From Sphingobacterium sp. SRCM116780 (GTDB lineage: Bacteria > Bacteroidota > Bacteroidia > Sphingobacteriales > Sphingobacteriaceae), in assembly GCF_021442025.1 (NCBI RefSeq), contig NZ_CP090446.1, positions 682,001-746,000 of the forward strand: DNA of 64,000 nt. Reading direction: 5' to 3'. The notes beneath the pieces were generated by a model, which did no database searches, was not told where the DNA came from, and saw only the letters and a program-made list of their open reading frames with translations. Below, piece by piece: positions 7,790 through 16,310 of this stretch. The number at the start of each line of letters is the position of its first letter. Positions within the stretch are counted from its first letter, which is position 1. The position numbers and the translations under genes are program-made.

Positions 7790-9235
7790 ATGCGATATTT
7801 AGCGCTTATTTTATTTTCTTCCATATTATTTTTGACATCTTGTCAATCAAAAGCTCCTACGTATGGAGATGTGTTATCCGCATCTTTTGACCAAAAATTG
7901 TATCAAGATTTCGATAGTGCTGCTTATTTTGTCGCTATTCAAAAAGAACTTAAAAACGAAAATGCGAATTTGTTTAATCCAAAATGGATGATCGAAATAG
8001 CAGATTCTGCTAAAGGATTTAATTGGATACAACATCAGCTATTAACAGGAGGGACAGATAGTTTGTTGAATTATTTGAACCGTGCGGATGAGCATGGAAT
8101 CAATCCTTCTTTTTTCCATACAGCAAAAATCCAGCAAGCATTAGATCAATTAAAAAGTAAGCAAGTAGCAGATTTAAATGAAGCATATACCTTATTGGCT
8201 AAGGTAGAAATACTTTCTTCAGATGCTATGGTTGCTTATGTGAACATGCTTGAAAATGGCATTGTAAACCCTAAACGACTTTATGGAAGATATTTTGTTG
8301 CGCATAGTCGCTATACGTTGCCAAAAGTAAGGAAACTATTAGATAGTACGTTGAACGTGTCTGAGGTACTTCAACATGCACAACCAAAAAATTCTTTTTA
8401 CAAAAAGTTTCAGCAATTACTTGCGAAAGGAAATCTGACCAAGGACGATCGTACGAAGGTACTGTTAACCATGGAACGATTGCGGTGGATGGGTAAAGAT
8501 TTTCCTGAAAAATATGTTTTTGTAAATATTCCTGAGATGAAATTGCAAATGATTGATGAGGGGACTTTATTTAATAGCATGAATGTATGTGTAGGCGAAA
8601 CGGAGAATAAAGCTTATACAACAAATAGTGAAAATCATGAAACCCCAATAATGAGTGGAATACTCGATAGAATGCAGGTAAATCCTGTTTGGAATATTCC
8701 ACAAAGTATCGTTAAAAAAGAATTACTAGCAAGCGTTAGGGCTAATCCAGGTTACCTTGAAAGCCGAAATATGGTGGTTTATAACTTAAAAGGACAACTT
8801 GTGAATCCTTATAACATCAATTGGCAAGCTGATTCTGTTAAGAATTTTAAATTCAAACAAAATCCAGGTTATGATAACTCATTGGGGAATATTAAATTTA
8901 TCTTTGCTAATCCTTATGCGATTTATTTACATGATACACCTGCTAAAGGAAAATTTAAGGCGAGCAATCGGGCAGTAAGTCATGGATGTGTTCGTGTCGA
9001 AAATCCAACTGACTTAGCTTCATTTTTAGTAAATAATGAAAAGGAGGCGGCTAAGATTGCTAGTGAAATAAAAGGCTCTTCTAACGATTCGAGATGGGTT
9101 AAAATGAAGGAGGGGATACCCGTTTATCTATCGTATTATACGACCTGGCTAAATGAAAATAAAGAAATTCAACAATTTCCAGATATTTATGGGTATGACC
9201 AACGATTAAAATTAGCCATGAAAAAATATCTTTAA
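7790..9235 (+). CDS. L,D-transpeptidase, YcbB (LdtD)-like lipoprotein
   Basis: A 481-residue enzyme that makes 3-3 peptidoglycan cross-links or anchors proteins, acting in the periplasm. A lipobox (FLTSC, Cys18) anchors it. Residues about 60-230 form the YcbB scaffold, ending LTMERLRWMG. The YkuD catalytic domain (about 245-440) has YLHDTP near 384 and the signature SHGCVRVENP with His398 and catalytic Cys400. The conserved FANPYAIYLHDTP is intact, so the enzyme should be active. It has its own -7 box and terminator. Confidence 0.93.
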   Translation: MRYLALILFSSILFLTSCQSKAPTYGDVLSASFDQKLYQDFDSAAYFVAIQKELKNENANLFNPKWMIEIADSAKGFNWIQHQLLTGGTDSLLNYLNRADEHGINPSFFHTAKIQQALDQLKSKQVADLNEAYTLLAKVEILSSDAMVAYVNMLENGIVNPKRLYGRYFVAHSRYTLPKVRKLLDSTLNVSEVLQHAQPKNSFYKKFQQLLAKGNLTKDDRTKVLLTMERLRWMGKDFPEKYVFVNIPEMKLQMIDEGTLFNSMNVCVGETENKAYTTNSENHETPIMSGILDRMQVNPVWNIPQSIVKKELLASVRANPGYLESRNMVVYNLKGQLVNPYNINWQADSVKNFKFKQNPGYDNSLGNIKFIFANPYAIYLHDTPAKGKFKASNRAVSHGCVRVENPTDLASFLVNNEKEAAKIASEIKGSSNDSRWVKMKEGIPVYLSYYTTWLNENKEIQQFPDIYGYDQRLKLAMKKYL

Positions 9236-9250
9236 TAAATTCTTGAAAAG

Positions 9251-9288
9251 AAAAATCCCCTTTATCAAATAAAGGGGATTTTTCTTTT
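9251..9288. terminator. Bidirectional intrinsic terminator
   Basis: AAAAATCCCCTTTA / TAAAGGGGATTTTT (9251-9264 and 9270-9283) followed by CTTTTT. The A-run on the other side lets it also end the convergent small gene at 9288-9401. Confidence 0.9.
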
Positions 9289-9401
9289 TATTCTGATTTG
9301 CTCTTACTTGCTTTTTTTGATTTTTTTTCAGCTCTTTTTTCTTTTAATGTTTTTTCAGCTTTCTTTTTATCATTTTTTACCGCATTTTGTTCTTTTGCCA
9401 T
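9288..9401 (-). CDS. Small lysine-rich protein (37 aa)
   Basis: On the minus strand ATG at 9401-9399 opens 37 codons to TAA at 9290-9288. The product starts MAKEQNAVKNDKKKAEKTL and is about 40 percent Lys/Arg with many Ala and Glu, predicting a single charged helix that may bind nucleic acid or ribosomes. The frame is convergent with the L,D-transpeptidase and shares its terminator, as a real gene would. It has no known domain; function is unassigned. Confidence 0.6.
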   Translation of the reverse strand: MAKEQNAVKNDKKKAEKTLKEKRAEKKSKKASKSKSE

Positions 9402-9547
9402 GGTAGTTGTCTTTAAGTGAAAATAATGTTTCCATATAAAGCTACTGAAAATAAATGACATATGTAATAAAATAGGTATATTGCTTTAAAGATTAAACTT
9501 TACTGAAGTAGCGTAGTCCTAGTACTGAATTTTATAAATTTTATCAA

Positions 9548-9922
9548 ATGAAGAAACATTTTCTGAGTAAAGCTTTGGCTTTATTTGAAAGATTTAAAAC
9601 ACAAAAAATTACTGCTGAGGATTTGGATAAGGCAGAAGAAAAGGTTAAAGATTTAGATGGAAGAAAAGAAGACTTTCAACTTCTGCTTGCTATGTGTAGA
9701 GATACGTTCTCAGGTAAGTATAAAATGAATAAATGGAATTTATCAGTCATTATAGGAACGATTGTTTATGTCATATCTCCTCTAGATGCAATACCAGATG
9801 TTATACCTGTATTGGGATGGATGGACGATGTTACAATTGTGGGGTACGCCATCTCTAAACTTTCAGAGGAAATAAAAAAATATAAACTATTTAGGAAAGA
9901 AGTACCTGTAGATAATTTTTAA
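9548..9922 (+). CDS. YkvA/DUF1232 membrane-associated protein
   Basis: A 124-residue protein. The DUF1232 core (about 60-105) is SVIIGTIVYVISPLDAIPD followed by VIPVLGWMDD, which matches the family motif (I-S-P-x-D-x-I-P-D-x-x-P-x-x-G-x-x-D-D). The N-terminal half is a charged helix. Function of the family is unknown; members sit at the membrane. It has its own terminator and is not linked to pckA. Confidence 0.88.
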   Translation: MKKHFLSKALALFERFKTQKITAEDLDKAEEKVKDLDGRKEDFQLLLAMCRDTFSGKYKMNKWNLSVIIGTIVYVISPLDAIPDVIPVLGWMDDVTIVGYAISKLSEEIKKYKLFRKEVPVDNF

Positions 9923-9954
9923 TGTAAAAATTGTTAGATATAGAGAAATAATTT

Positions 9955-9990
9955 AAAGTCTTTGTTTATAAAATAAACAAAGACTTTTTT
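9955..9990 (+). terminator. Intrinsic terminator after the DUF1232 gene
   Basis: Hairpin AAAGTCTTTGTTTA / TAAACAAAGACTTT (9955-9968 and 9974-9987) with a 5-base loop, then TTT. Confidence 0.9.
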
Positions 9991-10140
9991 GTGTTTGAAT
10001 TGTCATATTTTTTTAGCATAATTTTGAGCTATTTTCTTTATTATTTTAGCTGTAAAAAATATTTAATTTAATTTATGTAATTAATATACTGAAAATCAAT
10101 TATTTAAATCCGTGTATTTTCAACAATAAGCTAAATTTTT

Positions 10141-10173
10141 TTTGTATCTATCTATTATATTTAGCTAGATTTG
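10141..10173 (+). promoter_or_regulatory. pckA promoter
   Basis: A TTTG (10141-10144) and a perfect -7 TAGATTTG (10166-10173) with a 21-bp spacer end 22 bp before the pckA ATG. Spacing is slightly longer than the common 19 bp. Confidence 0.6.
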
Positions 10174-10195
10174 GTCAATATTTTAAAACAAAAGT

Positions 10196-11764
10196 ATGAC
10201 TTTATCAAAGATTAAACAGTTAGCTGGTTTGGGTATCCACGCACCTAAAGCAGTATTTTGTCAATTGGATAGAACTGCCCTCATTGCGCATGCTATTCAA
10301 AATGGAGAAGCTACTCAAGCCGATAATGGAGCTTTGAATATTTTGACAGGGAAATTTACAGGAAGGTCACCTAAAGATCGATATCTTGTAAAAGATGAAA
10401 TCACCGAAAATAGAGTTTTCTGGAATGAGATTAATCAAGCAATTGCTAAAGATGTATTCAATGAATTGTATGATTTGGTAAGTGATTATTTATCATCTAA
10501 AGAACTTTTTGTAAGAGACTGCCAAGCAGTATCCTATGAGGAGTTGGCGAAACACATTCTAGTTGTGTCTGAAAAAGCTACACAAGATCTATTTGTTTCG
10601 AATATGTTTATTGAATCGCCTGGAATTGAAAATACAACAGTAGATTGGACGGTTCTTGTTGCTTCTGATTTGCAAATCCCAAATTATCAAGAATTAGACC
10701 TGAATGCTTCAAATTGTGTCGCTATTGATTTTAGTCGCCGAGTTGTTTTAGTTATTGGTACAGCTTATACTGGTGAAATTAAGAAAAGTATTTTTTCAAT
10801 TCTAAATTTTGTATTGCCAGTCGAAAATGCTGTACTATCGATGCATTGCTCTGCAAATGTTGGTAAGGATGGTGATACCGCATTATTTTTTGGATTGTCA
10901 GGAACTGGAAAGACAACGTTATCGGCTGATGTAAATCGCTACTTAGTCGGTGATGATGAACATGGATGGTCAAATCAAGGGGTGTTTAACTTTGAAGGTG
11001 GTTGTTATGCTAAATGTTTAGGTTTAGATCCACAGCACGAACCCGAAATCTGTGGAGCAATCAAGTCTGGCTCGTTATTAGAAAATATTAAATTTTACGA
11101 AGGAACAGCTATTCCTAATTTTCAGGACGCTAGTATTACAGAAAATATGCGTGTTTCTTATCCATTAGCCTATATCTCATCCTATCGAGAGGTTAAGTTA
11201 GTGGACGCTCCAGATAATATTTTCTTTTTGTCAGCTGATGCGTTTGGAGTTTTACCTCCCATATCAAAGTTAACGATTGAACAGGCGATGTATTATTTTA
11301 TTAATGGCTATACCGCAAAAGTGGCGGGAACAGAAATGGGTGTTTCGAAACCTACAGCTACATTTTCAGCCTGTTTCGGACAAGCTTTTATGCCTTTGCA
11401 TCCTATGGAATATGCGGAGTTATTAAGAGATAAGCTGAAAAAAAATCCGAATACCAAAGTGTGGTTGGTCAATACCGGTTGGATTGGAGGTCCGTATGGA
11501 ATCGGAAGAAGAATAAAATTAGCCTATACACGTAGCTTGATTCAAGCGGCATTAAGTGGAGAGTTAGAAGAGTATCCAATGGAGACTCATCCTATTTTTA
11601 GGTTAAATTATCCAACATTTTGCCAGGAAGTGCCACAACAAATTTTAAGTGCCAAGGAGCTTTGGGGTAATGATGAAGCGTATGATGGACAAGCGAAAGC
11701 TTTAAAATTACTTTTTGAAAATAATTTCAAAAAATATCAGGATACATACTTTACTACCGTTTAA
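10196..11764 (+). CDS. pckA: Phosphoenolpyruvate carboxykinase (ATP)
   Basis: A 522-residue cytosolic enzyme that converts oxaloacetate and ATP to PEP, CO2 and ADP, the entry to gluconeogenesis. Residues 233-240 are the P-loop GLSGTGKT. Upstream are the substrate-binding TGRSPKDRYLVKDE (about 53-66) and FSRRVVLVIGTAYTGE; downstream NFEGGCYAK, the TAKVAGTE segment and VNTGWIGGPYG are intact. Length equals the ATP-dependent family norm. It lies 33 bp upstream of fbp, so two gluconeogenic enzymes share an operon ending at the terminator at 12829. Confidence 0.97.
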   Translation: MTLSKIKQLAGLGIHAPKAVFCQLDRTALIAHAIQNGEATQADNGALNILTGKFTGRSPKDRYLVKDEITENRVFWNEINQAIAKDVFNELYDLVSDYLSSKELFVRDCQAVSYEELAKHILVVSEKATQDLFVSNMFIESPGIENTTVDWTVLVASDLQIPNYQELDLNASNCVAIDFSRRVVLVIGTAYTGEIKKSIFSILNFVLPVENAVLSMHCSANVGKDGDTALFFGLSGTGKTTLSADVNRYLVGDDEHGWSNQGVFNFEGGCYAKCLGLDPQHEPEICGAIKSGSLLENIKFYEGTAIPNFQDASITENMRVSYPLAYISSYREVKLVDAPDNIFFLSADAFGVLPPISKLTIEQAMYYFINGYTAKVAGTEMGVSKPTATFSACFGQAFMPLHPMEYAELLRDKLKKNPNTKVWLVNTGWIGGPYGIGRRIKLAYTRSLIQAALSGELEEYPMETHPIFRLNYPTFCQEVPQQILSAKELWGNDEAYDGQAKALKLLFENNFKKYQDTYFTTV

Positions 11765-11797
11765 TATATAACCTTTTTAAATTAATCGTCGACATAT

Positions 11798-12814
11798 ATG
11801 AAAACGTTAGGTCAATTTATAATTGAAAAGCAGGCTGATTTTCCTTTTGCAAAAGGTGAGCTATCACGCTTGCTACGCGATATTGGTATTGCGGCAAAAA
11901 TGGTGAATCGTGAAGTTAATAAAGCTGGTTTAGCCGATTTATTGGGAGGATATGGAGAGACGAATGTACAGGGGGAAGTGCAGCAAAAATTGGATGTTTA
12001 TGCAGATGTTCAATTTATTTCGGCTTTACAGCGAGGAGGTGAGTGTTGCTACGTTGCTTCAGAAGAGCATGAATTAGGAATTGACTTATCTCATGATTTT
12101 GTTTCCAAAAATGCCAAATACATTGTTTGTATAGATCCGCTAGACGGTTCTTCCAATATTGATGTGAATGTTTCCGTTGGTACTATTTTTTCTATTTACA
12201 GAAGAGGAGGAACCGAGGGAATTACGATGGCTAATGATCTTTTACAACAGGGAAAACAACAGGTTGCTGCCGGATATATTATCTATGGATCATCCACAAT
12301 GCTTGTTTACACAACTGGTAATGGAGTAAATGGATTTACATTAGATCCTTCTATCGGTGAATTTTGTCTTTCGCATCCCAATATGAAAATCCCTGACAAT
12401 GGACAGATTTATTCTATCAATGAGGGAAACTATATTAAATTTCCACAAGCAATAAAGAATTATATAAAATATTGTCAAATTGAAGATGCAGAAACCAAAA
12501 GACCCTATATTTCACGTTATATTGGTTCCATGGTCGCCGATATCCATCGTAATTTGATTCGTGGCGGTGTTTTTATTTACCCTGAAACCTTATCCTTTCC
12601 TAAGGGAAAGCTCCGATTGATGTATGAATGTAATCCAATGGCTTTTATCATTGAGCAAGCTGGTGGAAAAGCAACTACAGGAAGCGAACGTATTTTAGAT
12701 ATCCAACCAACAGAATTACACCAACGTATTCCGATTGTTATTGGAAGTAGAAAAATGGTTGAAAAGGTCGAATATTTCTATCGTATGGAGTGTGAACCTT
12801 CATTAAATGTCTAA
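11798..12814 (+). CDS. fbp: Class I fructose-1,6-bisphosphatase
   Basis: A 338-residue enzyme that hydrolyses fructose-1,6-bisphosphate to fructose-6-phosphate. The metal-binding signature [19 protein letters not shown] is at about residues 111-129 and SEEHE near 87. The substrate segment [17 protein letters not shown] (about 243-259) and the [21 protein letters not shown]-terminal motif are intact. It forms a gluconeogenic operon with pckA. Confidence 0.97.
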   Translation: MKTLGQFIIEKQADFPFAKGELSRLLRDIGIAAKMVNREVNKAGLADLLGGYGETNVQGEVQQKLDVYADVQFISALQRGGECCYVASEEHELGIDLSHDFVSKNAKYIVCIDPLDGSSNIDVNVSVGTIFSIYRRGGTEGITMANDLLQQGKQQVAAGYIIYGSSTMLVYTTGNGVNGFTLDPSIGEFCLSHPNMKIPDNGQIYSINEGNYIKFPQAIKNYIKYCQIEDAETKRPYISRYIGSMVADIHRNLIRGGVFIYPETLSFPKGKLRLMYECNPMAFIIEQAGGKATTGSERILDIQPTELHQRIPIVIGSRKMVEKVEYFYRMECEPSLNV

Positions 12815-12828
12815 TAAATCAAGCTAAG

Positions 12829-12857
12829 GGCTCTAGGTTTGTTCCTAGAGCCTTTTT
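12829..12857 (+). terminator. Intrinsic terminator of pckA-fbp
   Basis: GGCTCTAGG / CCTAGAGCC stem with a 6-base loop followed by TTTTT, 15 bp after the fbp stop. Confidence 0.93.
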
Positions 12858-13016
12858 CATATAATAACTATTTCAATAAGCATTCATCATTTTTTTTGGT
12901 TATTTTTCATTAAACTTCTTGTGCAGAGTTTTGGATGAAGGGGGGTATTTTCCATATGGATAACCTTTCAAAAGTATTTATTCCTATAACTTGTAATCTT
13001 TGTGTTGTCAATTCAT

Positions 13017-13024
13017 TAGTTTTG
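13017..13024 (+). promoter_or_regulatory. -7 box upstream of the acyl-CoA ligase gene
   Basis: TAGTTTTG matches TAnnTTTG exactly and lies 76 bp upstream of the start codon. A TTG at 12991-12993 is a weak -33 candidate. Confidence 0.4.
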
Positions 13025-13100
13025 CAAAACTTATTCTCTTACTTTATTGTTTAAGGGAATAAGTTTCAGGTGAGCGGCAATATATTAACATAAGATCAAA

Positions 13101-14879
13101 ATGGAGGGAAAATTAAGAATATTTGACTTAGCTAGTCGGCAGTTGGAGTTATATCCAAATTTGACTATGTTCTCAAGTAAAACCAATGATGAATGGAAAT
13201 CTATTACAACAGAAGAGTTTTTAAAGAAAGTAAATGCTATTTCAAAAGGGTTAATCGAATTAGGTGTTAAACCAAATGAAAAGGTAGGTCTGATAGCGGA
13301 GAGTAGTGTCGAATGGCATATTATTGATTTTGCCATTCAACAAATAGGCGCTGTTGTTGTTGCCATTTATCCCAATATTACAGATACAGATTATCAATAT
13401 ATTTTTAATGATGCCGAGATTAGGTTGACAATCGTCAGTTCAAAAAGTTTATATAAAAGAATTATCAACCTGAAAGATTCTATTTATAGTCTTAAGTATG
13501 TTTTTTGTATTGCAAAAGATGATGAAGTGCGAAATTGGAGTGATATTGTCGATATTGGATTAAAAGTATCGGATCAACGTGTTCAAGAACTAAAAGATCA
13601 AATATTATCTTCTAATTTGGCAACATTGATTTACACCTCAGGTACGACAGGTAAACCAAAAGGTGTCATGTTATCACATGACAATATTATTGCGAATGTT
13701 CGATCTGCGGAGGAAATCACGCCCTGTAAAGCTTATGATCGAGGCTTAACATTTTTACCACCTTGTCATGCGTATGAAAGGATGGTGATTTACACCTATA
13801 TGTATATTGGAATTACGGTATATATCGCTGAATCATTTGAAAAAATCGGACAAAATTTATTAGAAGTAAAACCCAATATCATGACTGCGGTTCCAAGAAT
13901 TTTGGAAAAGGTATATGAGAAAATCATGAAAAAGGGACATGATTTGCAGGGAATGAAACGGAATATATTTGATTGGGCAGTATCCATCGGAGAGAAGTAT
14001 GATCCAAATCCAGAGCAGAGGAGTTTTGCTTATAATATTAAACTAGCCTTAGCTCGCAAGCTCGTGTTAGATAAATGGTATGAAGGTTTAGGCGGAAGCT
14101 TACAAACAGTGGCCTCAGGAAGTGCCTCTTTACAAAGTAAATTAGCTCGTGTTTTTCTTGCTGCAAGAATTCCTATCTACGAAGGATATGGCATGACAGA
14201 AGCATCTCCACTTATTTCAGTAAACCATTATTTAAAAGGGACACGTGTTGGTACTGTAGGACTAGCAGTTAAAGATGTTCAAATAAAACTTGCAGATGAT
14301 GGTGAGATCTTGGTCAAAGGTCCAAATGTCATGATGGGCTATTATAAAAATAAAGAAGAGACTGACAAAGCAATTATCGATGGCTGGTTGCATACAGGAG
14401 ATATTGGGATTTGGGTAGATGAAAAATTCTTGAAAATTATAGATCGTAAGAAGGAGCTTTTCAAAATATCAGGTGGAAAATACGTTACTCCTCAGCCTAT
14501 TGAGAAGAAGTTAGTGGAATCAAGATTTATAGAGCAAGCGATGGTAGTAGGAGATGGAATGAAATTCGCGTCTGCTTTCATTGTGCCTAATTATGCACAC
14601 TTGTTGGATTGGGCGAAATCGGAAGATAGCAGTCTTGTTCATCTTGCTAAAGAAGAATTTTTCAAACAAGATAAAATTATAAAGAAAATAAATCAGGAGA
14701 TTCGGTTGGCAAATCAACATTTTGGTAATTGGGAACAGATTAAGAAACCAATGATTATTCCAGAAGAATTTACTATTGAAGGTGGAGAATTGACACCAAC
14801 GTTAAAATTGAAACGTAAAGTAATCTTGGAGAAATATAAGACGGAATATGATCGGCTTTATCAAAATGAAAATGATTAA
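13101..14879 (+). CDS. Long-chain fatty acid--CoA ligase (AMP-binding)
   Basis: A 592-residue ANL-superfamily enzyme that activates fatty acids with ATP and CoA. The P-loop motif YTSGTTGKPKGVMLSH is at about residues 178-193, the A5 motif YEGYGMTEASPL at about 359-370, and the hinge DRKKELFKISGGKYV with the downstream Lys-bearing region near 450. The FACS subgroup is indicated by the long-chain type layout and lack of a signal peptide. It stands alone between a terminator and tRNA-His. FadD-like, but the chain length preference cannot be told. Confidence 0.93.
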   Translation: MEGKLRIFDLASRQLELYPNLTMFSSKTNDEWKSITTEEFLKKVNAISKGLIELGVKPNEKVGLIAESSVEWHIIDFAIQQIGAVVVAIYPNITDTDYQYIFNDAEIRLTIVSSKSLYKRIINLKDSIYSLKYVFCIAKDDEVRNWSDIVDIGLKVSDQRVQELKDQILSSNLATLIYTSGTTGKPKGVMLSHDNIIANVRSAEEITPCKAYDRGLTFLPPCHAYERMVIYTYMYIGITVYIAESFEKIGQNLLEVKPNIMTAVPRILEKVYEKIMKKGHDLQGMKRNIFDWAVSIGEKYDPNPEQRSFAYNIKLALARKLVLDKWYEGLGGSLQTVASGSASLQSKLARVFLAARIPIYEGYGMTEASPLISVNHYLKGTRVGTVGLAVKDVQIKLADDGEILVKGPNVMMGYYKNKEETDKAIIDGWLHTGDIGIWVDEKFLKIIDRKKELFKISGGKYVTPQPIEKKLVESRFIEQAMVVGDGMKFASAFIVPNYAHLLDWAKSEDSSLVHLAKEEFFKQDKIIKKINQEIRLANQHFGNWEQIKKPMIIPEEFTIEGGELTPTLKLKRKVILEKYKTEYDRLYQNEND

Positions 14880-15131
14880 CTTCTGAATATGTAAATAAGA
14901 TATCCTGAATACGATTGGAGATAACTTTTTAATTATATATAGCTCTTAAATAACGTTTAGTTGTATATTAGCTTCTTATCCTAAAACAAGTATATATGCA
15001 CTCATGCTTGTTTTCAGATTAAAAAGAAAAAATTTTCTTCCAGATCGAAACTTAAAATCTTAATTATGAACGTTGTAAAATTTTATTGTAAAAAAATACG
15101 ATAAACAGTTTTTATATATCAATAATTGTTC

Positions 15132-15139
15132 TACTTTTG
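15132..15139 (+). promoter_or_regulatory. -7 box of the tRNA-His promoter
   Basis: TACTTTTG is identical to the -7 box of tRNA-Ser and ends 13 bp upstream of the tRNA 5' end. Confidence 0.6.
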
Positions 15140-15152
15140 TAGCACAAAACAC

Positions 15153-15230
15153 GGTAGGTGTAGCTCAGTTGGTTAGAGCATCGGTTTGTGGTACCGAGGG
15201 TCGTGGGTTCGAGCCCCATCACTTACCCCA
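15153..15230 (+). tRNA. tRNA-His (anticodon GUG)
   Basis: GGTAGGTGTAGCTCAGTTGG start, anticodon loop TTGTGGT giving GUG, T-arm GGGTTCGAGCCCC, and CCA encoded at the 3' end. The acceptor pairs GTAGGTG with CACTTAC, and the extra 5' G (15153) is encoded opposite discriminator C, the identity mark of tRNA-His. The accessory island begins directly downstream. Confidence 0.97.
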
Positions 15231-15236
15231 ATTTTG

Positions 15237-15267
15237 AAAGCAGTTCTGAAAAGAACTGCTTTTTTTG
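15237..15267 (+). terminator. Intrinsic terminator of tRNA-His
   Basis: AAAGCAGTTCT / AGAACTGCTTT stem (15237-15247 and 15252-15262) followed by T residues. An almost identical copy lies at 15827-15857. Confidence 0.9.
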
Positions 15268-15566
15268 TTTGTCGCCAATTTCAAATCATTGAATAGCGTT
15301 ATCCGATTCTCAGATATATTGTGATTGAAATGTCTTTAAAGACATTTATCGATTAGGCACATACTTATGCTTGCTCAGGCACCCCATTTGTTGTAAAAAA
15401 TAAAAATATTGTTACATGCTATTCCTTTTCTGTTTCATTCTTTAAAAAAATGACTAATATCATGCTATTGCGAACGGAAAATGATGGAGGTTAAGCGAAT
15501 ATATATTATGAATTGGAGGTAATTTTCCTTATCGTTAGATTAGTATTTCACGTTAATTATATAGGT

Positions 15567-15751
15567 ATGAAAAATTTAAAAATGTTAGAAAAAAAGCCAC
15601 TGTAATCTCTAAAGCAGGGATGACAGGTGTAAAAGGCGGTATGAAATGGACAAAAGACAGAAGTGTAAATGTCCAAGATAGAAGATATTTGGATGGTTGG
15701 CTTGAATATAGGAGATCAATGTCTGCTGTAGATTGTCTTTATACGTATTAG
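15567..15751 (+). pseudogene. Double-glycine leader (bacteriocin-type) peptide gene with a frameshift
   Basis: ATG at 15567 opens MKNLKMLEKKPL and then TAA. Restoring one A in the 7-A run at 15589-15595 shifts into a frame that reads ATVISKAGMTGVKGG and on to TAG at 15749-15751. That gives a 61-residue peptide with a 25-residue leader ending in GG (15635-15640) and a core rich in Trp, Arg and Tyr with one Cys. The MKNLK start and L/I-S-K-x-x-M-x-x-V-K-GG pattern match Bacteroidota leaders processed by C39 peptidase transporters. No transporter is nearby. The lesion sits in a homopolymer, so it could also be a sequencing error. Confidence 0.5.
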
Positions 15752-15758
15752 TAATAAT

Positions 15759-15805
15759 AACCTTCGTGAAGCTACTTTTTGTATGAAAATAGCTTCACGA
15801 AGGTT
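15759..15805. terminator. Perfect 16-bp inverted repeat after the leader peptide gene
   Basis: AACCTTCGTGAAGCTA (15759-15774) and TAGCTTCACGAAGGTT (15790-15805) flank a 15-base loop. It starts 8 bp after the peptide stop, as a terminator would, but it lacks a long T tract. Confidence 0.5.
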
Positions 15806-15826
15806 AATTTACTTTTGGTAGATTGG

Positions 15827-15857
15827 AAAGCAGTTCTGAAAAGAGCTGCTTTTTTTT
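15827..15857 (+). repeat. Duplicate of the tRNA-His terminator
   Basis: AAAGCAGTTCT, GAAA loop and AGAGCTGCTTT followed by a T run repeat the terminator at 15237 with one stem change; the first 15 bases are identical. The two copies bracket 560 bp containing the leader-peptide relic, the layout expected from insertion at the tRNA-His 3' flank or from recombination between element ends. Confidence 0.6.
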
Positions 15858-16006
15858 ACTATATCTGTTGAAGTTAATGTATCATAAGAGTGCGTTTAAC
15901 CTCTATCTAGTTTAAGTGTTCGCTCTTTCAGTTGTCAATAAATCCAACAAAAACTGAACACTCTGTCTGGAAATAGGGCAAAACCAATGAAATTTAAAGC
16001 TGAACA
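15858..16006. other. Non-coding gap at the left end of the island
   Basis: AT-rich sequence between the duplicate terminator and the transposase fragment. I see no gene or strong hairpin in it. Confidence 0.4.
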
Positions 16007-16129
16007 ATGGCAACAAGATATAGATTTGGAGATAATAGTTTACCGCGTTTTATAACTTTTGAAGTTGCCCCAATAACATTCTTGCAAGAATATTTCGGTC
16101 TAGAGACTTTGGTTTTCAAAGAGGATTGA
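16007..16129 (+). pseudogene. Truncated REP/IS200-like transposase (N-terminal fragment)
   Basis: ATG at 16007 opens 40 codons to TGA at 16127-16129. The product begins MATRYRFGDNSLPRFITFEV, which matches the N-terminus of Bacteroidota REP-associated tyrosine (Y1) transposases, typically M-(S/A)-T-(K/R)-Y-(K/R)-F-x-D-x-x-x-x-(Y/H)-F-(V/I)-T-F-x-V-V. The HUH and catalytic Tyr regions are absent. No intact copy is in the window. Confidence 0.5.
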
Positions 16130-16222
16130 AGTGATCCTTTGGAATAATAAATCAAAGGAGCTGAAAGTGAATGAAAGTTTGCTGAGACAAGGGTACATAA
16201 GCTTGTACTCCTCATTAATTCT

Positions 16223-16292
16223 ACGAATAATAAACTGATCCTTACGAATTGTAAATGGTTTTGACAGCTGGCGTCTTAAAAAGCTATTTTAA
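16223..16292 (+). promoter_or_regulatory. Tandem-box promoter 1
   Basis: Boxes ACGAATAATAAA (16223-16234) and ACGAATTGTAAA (16244-16255) start 21 bp apart. A TTTG follows at 16259-16262 and a -7-like TATTTTAA at 16285-16292, 29 bp after the second box. The start codon of the lipoprotein gene is at 16311. Confidence 0.75.
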
Positions 16293-16310
16293 AAGAAATT
16301 CTCAAAAAAA

